NCBI GenBank assembly: GCA_910585435.1
Contig: CAJUEJ010000045.1
Location: 1-26,258, forward strand
Direction: 5' to 3'
DNA: 26,258 nucleotides
From: an uncultured Hungatella sp.
GTDB lineage: Bacteria > Bacillota > Clostridia > Lachnospirales > Lachnospiraceae
This document shows, piece by piece, positions 5,817-13,584 of this stretch. Numbering within the stretch: position 1 is the first letter of the stretch; each line of letters begins with the position of its first letter. The position numbers and the translations under genes are program-made. Under the pieces are notes generated by a model. That model had not been told where the DNA came from. It was given only the letters and a program-made list of their open reading frames with translations, and made no database searches.

Positions 5817-8135
5817 ATGGCAAGGGTGAATCACAAAACAGTAAAGCGTTTAATGAACGAAAAACGGAGCAAGATCACGGATAAGCAGTTTTTTACATCC
5901 CGGATACTGGCCGGGCATTTTGAGGATATGGCAGTGGCACAGACAAAACGGTACCATTATAACCGGAGGGTTCATGTCAGCATCTACTGGAAACCGAAAG
6001 TACAGGATGGGGCAGATACCAACAACCAGGTAATCCGCATCAATGCAGGGCATCCGATGGTTACGAAAGTAAGGGGACGGGAAAACCGCTACCAGATTGT
6101 CTGTGGGCTGTTTTCCCATGAACTGGGGCATGTGCTGTATACGGATTTTCTGTGCAGCCAGTCCTACTTTAATGCCCTGTTGGATGAACGGTGGTATCCG
6201 GCGGCGCCTGATTTGAAAGTGGCAACGGATAAGCTGAACGAGAGGGCAGTCTGGGAGTATGTGCGTGCGGATGAGCTGAACAAAAAGCTGTTTCTGAAGG
6301 TGGCGCATGATATCTGGAATGTTCTGGAGGACGGCTATATTGAACACCGCTTCCTAAACCAGTTTCCGGGAACATTGGGCTATGGATTGGAAACCCTGCG
6401 GGAGCGGGAGTGGAAACTGATGCCTGACGTGACGCAGATGAAAGAACAGGAAGAGGACGGCGGGCATATTTTCCAGAGTATCCTTCAGGTAATGCTGTCC
6501 TATGCCCTGTTCGGGGAAATCAAATATGGGGATGAGCCGTTAACGGATGAGCGCATCCAGTCGGTATTCAGTCTCATTACAGAAATTGACCAGGCAGTAA
6601 TGGTAAAGTCAGCCAAATCCCGCTGTGATGTGGTAAATACCATTCTGGTAAGATTATGGGATTACATCGAGGATTATCTGGAAGAGATGAAAAAGCGGCA
6701 TGATGAGATGACAGCGGCCGGAGAGAGCATATCGGCAGAGGAACTGCTGGAGGCAGGGCTGGGAAGCCTGGCCGGGACTTCCACCAGTGCCACGGGATGC
6801 GTGAGCAGGCCGGTGGCAGATGAGGAGGACTCCGGGGAGATTTCCAGCGGACAGACTGCCGGAAACCGGGCAAAAACCCATGCCGACGCGGAAGAATCAG
6901 AGGAAAGTTCCGGGTCTGGGGAAACCGGTGGAGCGGACGAAGGGGAATCTGAGGCTGACGAAGCAGAGGGAACCGGGGAAAATGAGGATCCGTCTGGAAC
7001 AACCTCCGATGAAGACGACTCTGGTGAGGAGACTCCGGTGCCATCTCAAAAAGCGGGAAATACGGGGAAACAGAAAGCAACAGAGCAGGAGCAGGGCAGG
7101 ATACCCCTCACGCAGACATCCAGTGTGTCAAATCCGGCAGGCGGTGAAGTCAGCCGCAATGAGGATTATGAGAGGGAATGCGATGAACGTGCAGCAGCCG
7201 ATATTGAACGGATGCTGGATAAGATGGCGGAGCGTTCTGCCTGTGAACAGTTAGAAAACGAGCGGTTGCAGGAACTGAATGAAACCGCGCAGAATATTTC
7301 TTATGGCAACATCCATGAGGGAGTCGGCATCCGGGTCAACCGGATCAGCATCGTAGATGAGGAACTGGCAGAGCAGTATAACCAGATTGCGGGTTCGTTG
7401 CTGGCCATATCAAAACAGATGCAGAAAAGCCTGGTAAAGCAGTTAAAGGAGAGCAGGCGTGGCGGCAGGATGACAGGACTTCTGATGGGAAGGCGTTTGG
7501 ATACCCATGCCCTGTGCCGGAATGACGGGAAGGTGTTTTATAAAAATTCCCTGCCCAATGAGATTCCGGAAATGGCAGTGGGACTGTTGCTGGACGAATC
7601 CGGTTCCATGAGTTCCTGTGACCGCTGTACCTATGCCAGAGCCACAGCGATTATCCTGTATGATTTCTGCCGGGGGCTGGATATTCCGGTCATGATTTAC
7701 GGGCACAGCACAGGGTATGATTCCAGTCATCATGACACCGTGGATTTGTATTCCTATGCGGAGTTTGAAAGCATTGACCAGGAGGACCAGTACCGGATGA
7801 TGGATATCAGCGCCAGGGGCGGCAACCGTGACGGGGCGGCCCTGCGGTTTGTGGCAGAGCAGCTGTCAAAGCGTCCGGAGGAGATTAAAATCTTAATGAT
7901 TGTATCCGACGGGCAGCCGGCAGATACCGGTTACGGCGGAACTGCGGCAGAAGAGGACCTCCGGGGAATAAGACAGGAATACCAGCGGAAAAACATTATT
8001 TTCGTGGCGGCAGCCATTGGCGACGACAAGCAGAACATTGAAAGAATCTATGGCGATTCCTTTATGGACATCACAGATTTGAACCAGCTGCCGGCAAAAC
8101 TGACCGGGGTGGTACGAAGGCATATCCGGGTATGA
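5817..8135 (+). CDS. VWA-domain protein with HEXXH metallopeptidase-like domain (CobT-like)
   Basis: 772 residues; ATG 5817 lies six bases behind AAAGGAGG (5803-5810). The N-terminal domain carries HELGH at residues 101-105 and NVLEDGYIE at 168-176, the layout of a zinc site with a third acidic ligand as seen in VWA proteins of the CobT type. A long acidic, Ser/Gly-rich low-complexity linker covers roughly residues 325 to 455. A helical segment follows, then a C-terminal VWA domain with the MIDAS motif DESGS (593-597) and a later SDGQPAD strand. Family knowledge: MoxR-type AAA+ ATPases couple to VWA partners that grip or deliver the substrate through MIDAS metal. The neighbouring ATPase at 3802 is the obvious partner. 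Whether the HEXXH site cleaves a peptide or is only structural cannot be told from sequence. Confidence 0.88.
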   Translation: MARVNHKTVKRLMNEKRSKITDKQFFTSRILAGHFEDMAVAQTKRYHYNRRVHVSIYWKPKVQDGADTNNQVIRINAGHPMVTKVRGRENRYQIVCGLFSHELGHVLYTDFLCSQSYFNALLDERWYPAAPDLKVATDKLNERAVWEYVRADELNKKLFLKVAHDIWNVLEDGYIEHRFLNQFPGTLGYGLETLREREWKLMPDVTQMKEQEEDGGHIFQSILQVMLSYALFGEIKYGDEPLTDERIQSVFSLITEIDQAVMVKSAKSRCDVVNTILVRLWDYIEDYLEEMKKRHDEMTAAGESISAEELLEAGLGSLAGTSTSATGCVSRPVADEEDSGEISSGQTAGNRAKTHADAEESEESSGSGETGGADEGESEADEAEGTGENEDPSGTTSDEDDSGEETPVPSQKAGNTGKQKATEQEQGRIPLTQTSSVSNPAGGEVSRNEDYERECDERAAADIERMLDKMAERSACEQLENERLQELNETAQNISYGNIHEGVGIRVNRISIVDEELAEQYNQIAGSLLAISKQMQKSLVKQLKESRRGGRMTGLLMGRRLDTHALCRNDGKVFYKNSLPNEIPEMAVGLLLDESGSMSSCDRCTYARATAIILYDFCRGLDIPVMIYGHSTGYDSSHHDTVDLYSYAEFESIDQEDQYRMMDISARGGNRDGAALRFVAEQLSKRPEEIKILMIVSDGQPADTGYGGTAAEEDLRGIRQEYQRKNIIFVAAAIGDDKQNIERIYGDSFMDITDLNQLPAKLTGVVRRHIRV

Positions 8136-8400
8136 CAGAAGGCAGGAGATAAAAGACACAAAGTAATTGATTCACGATAACAAATAAGACAGGGACAGCA
8201 GTATGTTCGGAAAATAGATTGAAAAATGATTCTAAGACAGCTAAAAACGCTGCCTAACAATCATTACTATTTCAATCTGGAAAAACGCAAAGTCTGCGTT
8301 TTTCCAAATGATTTAGGGCAACAAAGAACAGGCTGCTGTTTCTGCCGCCCATATTTTCTGGATATACGGTCTGTCCTTTTTCAAAAAGGAGGACGAGCGT
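8136..8400 (+). promoter_or_regulatory. Structured 265-base leader before the 377-residue gene
   Basis: Seen: stem AGATTGAAA + AATGATT (8216-8231) with AATCATT and TTTCAATCT (8259-8265, 8270-8278; four-base bulge); a perfect 11-bp hairpin GGAAAAACGCA/TGCGTTTTTCC (8279-8289 with 8295-8305); a second AATGATT (8307-8313) able to compete for AATCATT; GGGC/GCCC closing a small stem near 8317-8350; and TCCTTTTT (8374-8381) able to pair with AAAAAGGA (8383-8390), masking the ribosome site AAAGGAGG (8385-8392). No clear promoter in 8136-8215. Translation control is inference. Confidence 0.55.
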
Positions 8401-9534
8401 ATGCATTATGCGACATTAGTAACTGTGGAAATCGAGCCATGTGAGGAGGATATGGCCAGGGCAACAGAAACCCAAAATTTAATTCGGGCAATCGAAGTGC
8501 AAAAGAAGAAAAATCCGGAACACCACATCATGTTAGACATATACCAGTCTGAGGCAAGGATGCGGAGCACTGCTTTTTCCAACCGGATGGCGGAGGAAGT
8601 GGATGCCGTTATGGAGCCTTTTTACAGTGACACGGATAATCCGGACTATCTGGAATTTGAAGATAAGACAGAGGAATACCGGAAAGCGTATGAGACGGAA
8701 ACAGTGAATCTGGTCCGCTTCCCCAATGGGACAGTCCGTACAGACCACCATTGCGATGTCTATTGTAAATATGAGATTGTGGATGGCAGGCTGTATGAGA
8801 GGAACTGGGGACCGCTGCATCACAGGAAACGCACAAAGAAGTGCAAGAGGATGCAGGTCATGGAACATGTTCCGTATTATAAAGTATACCAGACTTTCGA
8901 GGAATTTGTGGAGGAAAGGTATGGGACTTCTTATTATGAGGAGCAGAAAGCCTTTGGGTATTATTACAATCCGGATGCTTTTTATGACTGGTATTCCATT
9001 GGCGGACGCTGGCCGGACATGTTTCTGGTCAAAGATGGCTGTAAGGAATATGGCATTGCAGACCGGAGCTGGACGTGTGCGGACAAGGAGACGAAGGCTC
9101 CGGAAGGATACCACTGGACCTGTGCAGCCAGAAAGAAAGACATTGCCTGGCAGGCCATGTATGAATGGGAACTGGAGAAAGCAAAACAGAGTTTTGCTAA
9201 AATGTCAGGATGGTTTGCAGCCGGAGAGGTGCCGGACAATACCTGTCTCTGCATTGAAGAAAACGGCATCCGCAGATTTGGTGAGCTGTTATTCCGAAAA
9301 GGAGAGACAGAGAATGAATATCTGGAACGGTATGCAAATCTCAAAAGAAAGAAATACCCGCTTAACATCTATGCGTTTCTGACGGAAGGCATCTGGACTA
9401 CGGTAGAGCGTTTTATCCCGGATGGCAGAAACAGCAGGTTCGAGGATAATGAGGACTGGGAAGATGAACTGGAGCAGTTTATTGACGGGCTGGATGATGA
9501 GACAGTTTTAGTCAGCGTAGACTGCCATATGTAA
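8401..9534 (+). CDS. Hypothetical protein, 377 residues, aromatic-rich
   Basis: Starts at ATG 8401, eight bases after AAAGGAGG. It is soluble, acidic and unusually rich in Tyr and Trp. A segment near residues 188 to 203 reads YYNPDAFYDWYSIGGRW; the WYSIGGRW signature is seen in uncharacterised phage and plasmid proteins. Several Cys-containing segments (CDVYCKYE, NTCLCIEENG) might bind metal but are not in a standard finger arrangement. The C-terminus is acidic (DNEDWEDELEQF). No enzymatic motif is recognisable. It follows the structured leader at 8136 and runs 14 bases ahead of the next gene, so the two are co-transcribed. I describe it as an element-specific protein of unknown role. Confidence 0.75.
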   Translation: MHYATLVTVEIEPCEEDMARATETQNLIRAIEVQKKKNPEHHIMLDIYQSEARMRSTAFSNRMAEEVDAVMEPFYSDTDNPDYLEFEDKTEEYRKAYETETVNLVRFPNGTVRTDHHCDVYCKYEIVDGRLYERNWGPLHHRKRTKKCKRMQVMEHVPYYKVYQTFEEFVEERYGTSYYEEQKAFGYYYNPDAFYDWYSIGGRWPDMFLVKDGCKEYGIADRSWTCADKETKAPEGYHWTCAARKKDIAWQAMYEWELEKAKQSFAKMSGWFAAGEVPDNTCLCIEENGIRRFGELLFRKGETENEYLERYANLKRKKYPLNIYAFLTEGIWTTVERFIPDGRNSRFEDNEDWEDELEQFIDGLDDETVLVSVDCHM

Positions 9535-9548
9535 AGGAGGGAACGGTT

Positions 9549-10052
9549 ATGGTTATAAAACACACAGGAGCCGCTTATCAGTATGAAGGCATGACATTTG
9601 CCATCGGTCAGAGGATTTATGCCAACGGACAGAGTGACTGGGAAGGGCTTTTCGGAGTGATTACGGAAATCCGGACAGATGGGGATAAAGAAACGGAAAA
9701 CGAGACAGCGGATATCTACTGCAGTTTTGATGTCCCGGTTCTGCCGGCAGATGTAACAGAGCTGGAGGAACGGTTTTCCAGTCTGTACCAGGAGCCAAAA
9801 ACAATAGAGGATATCAGTCTGGATGAGGTCATTATGGCACCGGAAATGATAGAACCGTTAGAACCCTGGACAGGCAGGGAAAAGAAAAATGTCTCGGCTG
9901 TGGTAGAAGAATATACCAAAGAAAAACCTATTTGTTATCAGCCGGAGACAGATACTGCATATCCTCTTTGTATCGGAAATGGTGAAAAAGAGTGTGAAAA
10001 TTGCAATCTGTTTGTGGATTTTGGGGAAGGAGATGATGCAAATGACAAATAG
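9549..10052 (+). CDS. Hypothetical protein, 167 residues
   Basis: ATG 9549 follows AAAGGAGGG by a normal distance. Residues 9 to 65 form a small beta-rich unit: EGMTFAIGQRIYANGQSDWE, then GLFGVITEIRTDGD and DIYCSFDVPV, reminiscent of a KOW or SH3-like barrel that would hold a nucleic acid or protein. The rest is acidic and helical, and the C-terminus has a CENCNLF motif near residue 152. Family unknown to me, though proteins of this style are common beside methyltransferases on Clostridium-type elements (recollection, not a search). It overlaps the methyltransferase gene by 11 bases, so translation is probably coupled. Confidence 0.75.
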   Translation: MVIKHTGAAYQYEGMTFAIGQRIYANGQSDWEGLFGVITEIRTDGDKETENETADIYCSFDVPVLPADVTELEERFSSLYQEPKTIEDISLDEVIMAPEMIEPLEPWTGREKKNVSAVVEEYTKEKPICYQPETDTAYPLCIGNGEKECENCNLFVDFGEGDDANDK

Positions 10053-10977
10053 AAAAAGAGTAAGCAGACCCCTTACCAGCATTGTTTCCTATCCGGAACG
10101 AGGGGAGGGCGGCAGCAACCGCTATCGCGGGAACTGTTCCCCCAGACTGGTGGAGGACCTGATTGGGTTCTTCCATCCGGAGATGATATGCGACTATATG
10201 TGCGGCAGTGGGACAACGAAAGCGGCGGCGGACAACATGGGTATCAAAAGCAGGCTCTATGACCTGCACAGCGGGTTTGACCTGATGAACAGCGAGATAC
10301 CGGAGCGGCCGGAATTTATTTTCTGGCACCCGCCTTACTGGGACATGGTAATCTATTCGGATAAAATGTACCCGGCGAAGGAAGTAGAAGCACGGTATGG
10401 GTACGACCCCAGAAAGTACGACCTGTCCCGGATTCCGGACTGGAACCAGTTTGTAAAGGCGATGAATACTGCGATGTTAAAGCAGTATTCCGCACTGGAA
10501 CAGGGCGGGCGCATGGCAGTCCTGATGGGCGATATCAAGAAAAAAGGGCATCTGTACAGTATGCTCTCGGAGATTGCCAAACCGGGGACACTAGAGAACA
10601 TCATCATCAAGGTGCAGCATAACTGCCTTTCTGACAATATCACATACAGCGGAAGGTTTATTCCCATCCTGCATGAGTATGTGATGATTGTGCGGAAGGA
10701 TGCTGGGTTTGTTGTACCAATACTGGTTACAGAGAAGAAAGAATGTGACATAAGGGATCTGCCGGAGGCAACATGGCGGGATGTAGTAGCAGCCGTTATG
10801 GAACCATGCAAACAAGCAGTACCGCTTTCTTATCTGTATGAACAGATCCAGTCACATGAGAAAGCAAAAGAAAATCAGTGGTGGAGGGAGAAAATTCGCC
10901 AGACATTGCAGTGCAATCCGAAACAGTTTGAACATGCCGGGCGTGGGATGTGGAAACTGAAACGGAGTGCTGCATAA
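10042..10977 (+). CDS. DNA methyltransferase, N6-A/N4-C type, with C-terminal winged helix
   Basis: 311 residues from ATG 10042, nine bases behind AAGGAG (10027-10032); ATGs at 10033 and 10036 lie too close to that site. Motif I, for S-adenosylmethionine, is DYMCGSGTT starting near residue 51. The catalytic motif is HPPYWDM at about residues 96-102, with His where Asp, Asn or Ser is usual in (D/N/S)PPY. The C-terminal 80 residues (ATWRDVVAAV, then WWREKIRQTLQCNP, and GRGMWKL at the end) look like a HARE-HTH winged helix that would touch DNA. No restriction endonuclease is encoded beside it, so it is probably an orphan methylase that guards the element against host restriction or marks its DNA. 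Activity with the His-containing motif is not proven. Confidence 0.85.
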   Translation: MTNRKRVSRPLTSIVSYPERGEGGSNRYRGNCSPRLVEDLIGFFHPEMICDYMCGSGTTKAAADNMGIKSRLYDLHSGFDLMNSEIPERPEFIFWHPPYWDMVIYSDKMYPAKEVEARYGYDPRKYDLSRIPDWNQFVKAMNTAMLKQYSALEQGGRMAVLMGDIKKKGHLYSMLSEIAKPGTLENIIIKVQHNCLSDNITYSGRFIPILHEYVMIVRKDAGFVVPILVTEKKECDIRDLPEATWRDVVAAVMEPCKQAVPLSYLYEQIQSHEKAKENQWWREKIRQTLQCNPKQFEHAGRGMWKLKRSAA

Positions 10978-10983
10978 GAATTG

Positions 10984-11031
10984 GGAGAGGTGCCGTCCGT
11001 TCTGGGCGGTGCCGTTCCAATCAGTAAAAAT
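10984..11031 (+). repeat. Long inverted repeat behind the methyltransferase gene
   Basis: GGTGCCGTCC (10989-10998) pairs with GGGCGGTGCC (11004-11013) using several G-U pairs, and an outer GGGAG/ATTGG to CCAAT stem (about 10980-10984 with 11016-11020) extends it. There is no T-run, so it is a weak terminator at best. ATCAGTA is repeated directly at 11020 and 11030. It marks the edge of the accessory island. Confidence 0.4.
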
Positions 11032-11054
11032 CAGTAGATATTTTGAAGTGGCTA

Positions 11055-11063
11055 TGGTATGAT
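11055..11063 (+). promoter_or_regulatory. Possible extended -10 promoter of the Rpn-like gene
   Basis: TGG followed by TATGAT (11058-11063), about 30 bases before the TTG start. The region 17 bases upstream (TAGATA, 11035-11040) is a poor -35. The extended -10 matches the style of promoters A and B and of the int promoter in this window. Confidence 0.35.
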
Positions 11064-11093
11064 AACGTTAAGGAATGCAAAAGGAGGAGACTA

Positions 11094-12041
11094 TTGGAGG
11101 TAGAAAATACATTATCAAAAAAGATTGATACGGCAGGACAGAATGCGTCGTATGATGCGTATTGCCGAAATCTTTTGATTAATAAACAGATTTTAGCCCG
11201 TATTCTGAAGACGTGTGTAAGGGAGTTTCATGATTGTCCGATAAAAGATATTGAAGAAAAATATCTCGATGAGAAACCAAAAGTTCATGAAGTTGCTGTA
11301 CACCGGGATGAATCAGCGGAGTTTATTGACGGGATAGGCAAAGAAGATGTTGGCATGAAAGAAAAACCCATAACATATGACATTTATTTCCGAGTGCTGT
11401 CCCCGAAAGACGATGAAATGATTCGGATGATTATTAATGTGGAAAGCCAAAAGGATTTTTATCCCGGATATCCGCTTATTAAACGGGGAATATATTATTG
11501 TAGCAGAATGATTTCCAGCCAGTATGGAACGGAAACTTCGGATTCAGGTTATGAAAAACTAAAAAAAGTTTACAGTATCTGGATATGCTTTAATCCACCG
11601 AAATACCGTAAAAACACGATTACTGCTTATTCTATGAATGAGCAGAACCTTGTTGGAAGTGTGACAGAGAAGGAAGAAAATTATGATATGCTTTCGGTTA
11701 TTTCAGTCTGTCTGGGAGGTCCCGGTGATGAAAAATATGAGGGGCTTTTGAGAATGCTGGATGTTCTTTTGTCAGATAAGGTATTGCCGGGAGAAAAGAA
11801 AAAGATATTAAAAGCAGAGTTTGATGTTGCAATGACAAAAACAATGGAAAGAGAGGCGATGGAAATGTGTAATCTTTCACAGGGGATAGTAGACAGGACT
11901 ACAATCAATCATATTATAAGTATGATGAAAAAGTTAAAATTATCAGAAGAAGAGTGTATGGATGTTTTGGGTATTCCAGAAGAACATCGGGAACTGTATC
12001 ATATGATGCTGCAGGACAAAATGGAAGTCAGTCATGTATAA
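11094..12041 (+). CDS. Rpn-family PD-(D/E)XK nuclease-like protein
   Basis: 315 residues from a TTG at 11094, which has AGGAGG (11082-11087) six bases upstream; an ATG at 11043 has no ribosome site and lies upstream of that signal. A segment near residues 92 to 135 (ITYDIYFRVLSPKDD, then IINVESQKDFYPGYPL and RGIYYCSRMISSQ) matches the core of the Rpn / PD-(D/E)XK transposase-like family, with Asp and an E-x-Q catalytic pair. Rpn proteins are DNA nucleases thought to promote horizontal recombination, and they are common accessory genes in gut Firmicutes. The C-terminal 100 residues are helical and charged. It is the first gene of the accessory island and is followed by its own terminator. Confidence 0.8.
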   Translation: MEVENTLSKKIDTAGQNASYDAYCRNLLINKQILARILKTCVREFHDCPIKDIEEKYLDEKPKVHEVAVHRDESAEFIDGIGKEDVGMKEKPITYDIYFRVLSPKDDEMIRMIINVESQKDFYPGYPLIKRGIYYCSRMISSQYGTETSDSGYEKLKKVYSIWICFNPPKYRKNTITAYSMNEQNLVGSVTEKEENYDMLSVISVCLGGPGDEKYEGLLRMLDVLLSDKVLPGEKKKILKAEFDVAMTKTMEREAMEMCNLSQGIVDRTTINHIISMMKKLKLSEEECMDVLGIPEEHRELYHMMLQDKMEVSHV

Positions 12042-12056
12042 CATGAAATCAGTGGG

Positions 12057-12092
12057 GACTCTTGGCTCATTTATTTGAGCCTTGAGTCTTTT
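12057..12092 (+). terminator. Intrinsic terminator after the Rpn-like gene
   Basis: GACTC and GGCTCA (12057-12069) pair with TGAGCC and GAGTC (12076-12088) across a TT/TT internal loop, followed by TTTT. It stands 20 bases before the next start, so that gene must depend on read-through or a promoter I cannot see. Confidence 0.7.
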
Positions 12093-12111
12093 GCTATTTT
12101 TGGAGAGAAAG

Positions 12112-12525
12112 ATGATAGTTATCGTTTGTTTGGATGATAAAAAAGGCATGATGTTTAATCATAGGCGACAGAGCAGAGATCAGGTAGTGACAGACAGGAT
12201 TCAGAAAATCTGTGCAGGTAAAAAGCTGTGGATGAACGCATACTCGGATAAGTTATATGGCAGTCTGGAGGGAATGGATATTGTGGTAGAAAATGATTTC
12301 CTTTCCCTGGCTGGCAGTGGGGAAATTTGTCTGGTAGAATCAGATAGCCTGATGCCTTCTATCGAAAAGATTGAACAAATCATTGTTTATTGGTGGAACC
12401 GGACGTATCCAGCAGATGTTTACCTGGATTTGGATTTGTCCCAGTGGGAGAAGAAAGAGCGGAATGAGTTTCCGGGTATTTCCCATGAAAAAATAACAGA
12501 GGAAAGATATGAGAGGAGAATATAA
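12112..12525 (+). CDS. Conserved small protein of Lachnospiraceae type, 137 residues
   Basis: Starts at ATG 12112 with GGAG about seven bases upstream. The sequence begins MIVIVCLDDKKGMMFNHRRQ and contains KLWMNAYSDKLY, FLSLAGSGEICLVE and IIVYWWNRTYPADVYLDL, a strongly patterned small fold with a central beta sheet. I recognise this as a widespread, uncharacterised Clostridium-type protein, often found beside a secreted NucA-like nuclease as here. Its label in databases as ribonuclease Z, which I recall, is not supported: there is no HxHxDH metallo-beta-lactamase motif. A structural or regulatory role next to the secreted nuclease is plausible. Its C-terminal end (GISHEKITEERYERRI) runs to within four bases of the next start. 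Confidence 0.75.
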   Translation: MIVIVCLDDKKGMMFNHRRQSRDQVVTDRIQKICAGKKLWMNAYSDKLYGSLEGMDIVVENDFLSLAGSGEICLVESDSLMPSIEKIEQIIVYWWNRTYPADVYLDLDLSQWEKKERNEFPGISHEKITEERYERRI

Positions 12526-12529
12526 TTAC

Positions 12530-13561
12530 ATGAAAAAAACAGTATTACATAACTATCTCTTTTTGTTTATGACAGTATTCTGTCTTCTTTTTACAGCTTG
12601 CGGACAGGCAGATAACCTTAATCCGGCAGGGAAGGAAGAGCCGTCTGCTTCTGCTACAGAAACATGGGGGAGTAGTGGAAAATCAGAGGTTGCCGAAACA
12701 GAAACCCCGGCGGACAATGATAAAGGAACTGTTTCCATGCAACTGCTTCCGGCATATTCTGGAAAACCTTATGTGGAAATTGATGGCAACGAGCCGGGAT
12801 TTACAGAGAAAGATAAAACAAAAAAATCCTTTGAACAGTACAGTGAACTGGATTCGTTGGGAAGATGTGGCGTGGCATATGCAAATGTGGGAAAAGACCT
12901 GATGCCGACAGAAAAACGGGGCAGTATCGGAAAAGTGAAGCCTTCCGGATGGTATACGGTAAAGTATGATATTGTGGATGGAAAATACCTGTATAACCGA
13001 TGTCATCTGATGGGGTATCAGCTGACGGCAGAAAATGCCAATGAAAAAAATCTGATCACAGGTACCCGCTATATGAATGTAGATGGAATGCTTCCTTTTG
13101 AAAACATGGTTGCAGATTATGTGAAGGAGACGGGAAACCATGTGCTTTACAGGGTAACGCCGGTTTTTGAGGGGAATAACCTGCTGGCAACGGGCGTGCA
13201 GATGGAAGCATATTCCGTGGAAGATGAAGGCGATGGTATCTGTTTTAATGTATTTGTGTATAACGTGCAGCCGGGAATCCGGATTGATTATGCGACTGGG
13301 GAAAGTAAAGAGGCTCGCGGAACTGGTAATGGTGGAAATGGTGTAAAGGAAACGCCTGCTCCTGATGCCGGCAGTCGGACGGGACAGGATGGGGCGGATG
13401 CAAAGACAGAAGCGGTTGAAATCAGGGGAAACAAAAAATCAAAGATTTATCATTGCCCCGGACAGGCTTCTTATGATGAAATGGCAGATTCTGATAATCT
13501 GGTAGTTTTCCATTCAGAGCAGGAGGCAGTGGATGCCGGATATCGGAAGGCAAAGAGGTAG
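12530..13561 (+). CDS. Secreted lipoprotein DNA/RNA non-specific endonuclease (NucA-like)
   Basis: 343 residues from ATG 12530; an ATG at 12509 would add seven residues and has its own weak site. The N-terminus is a lipoprotein signal ending LLFTAC, with Cys24 as the likely lipidated residue. A Ser/Thr/Glu-rich spacer follows (to about residue 65), then the nuclease domain. NRCHL at residues 156-160 fits the (D/N)RxHL catalytic motif of the NucA/EndA betabeta-alpha-metal fold, and the ENANEKNLITGTRYMN region holds the metal-binding Asn. A linker leads to a C-terminal unit (KIYHCPGQASYDEM) that resembles a small metal-binding Ada-like tail. It would act at the cell surface on extracellular or incoming DNA, for nutrition, DNA uptake or competition. 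It sits in the accessory island with the 137-residue partner. Confidence 0.85.
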   Translation: MKKTVLHNYLFLFMTVFCLLFTACGQADNLNPAGKEEPSASATETWGSSGKSEVAETETPADNDKGTVSMQLLPAYSGKPYVEIDGNEPGFTEKDKTKKSFEQYSELDSLGRCGVAYANVGKDLMPTEKRGSIGKVKPSGWYTVKYDIVDGKYLYNRCHLMGYQLTAENANEKNLITGTRYMNVDGMLPFENMVADYVKETGNHVLYRVTPVFEGNNLLATGVQMEAYSVEDEGDGICFNVFVYNVQPGIRIDYATGESKEARGTGNGGNGVKETPAPDAGSRTGQDGADAKTEAVEIRGNKKSKIYHCPGQASYDEMADSDNLVVFHSEQEAVDAGYRKAKR

Positions 13562-13584
13562 TAATTGAGAGAGGTAGCAGCAAT

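Noticed and set aside
6577..7080. Open frame on the minus strand over the VWA gene linker
   Set aside because: It is proline- and serine-rich, has no ribosome site, and mirrors the low-complexity acidic linker of the + strand gene; other long minus-strand frames are similar shadows.
11043..11093. ATG start 17 codons upstream for the Rpn-like gene
   Set aside because: It has no ribosome site and the AGGAGG at 11082 would lie inside the gene; TTG 11094 fits better.
12112..12525. Ribonuclease Z as the function of the 137-residue protein
   Set aside because: No HxHxDH metal motif and far too short for that family.
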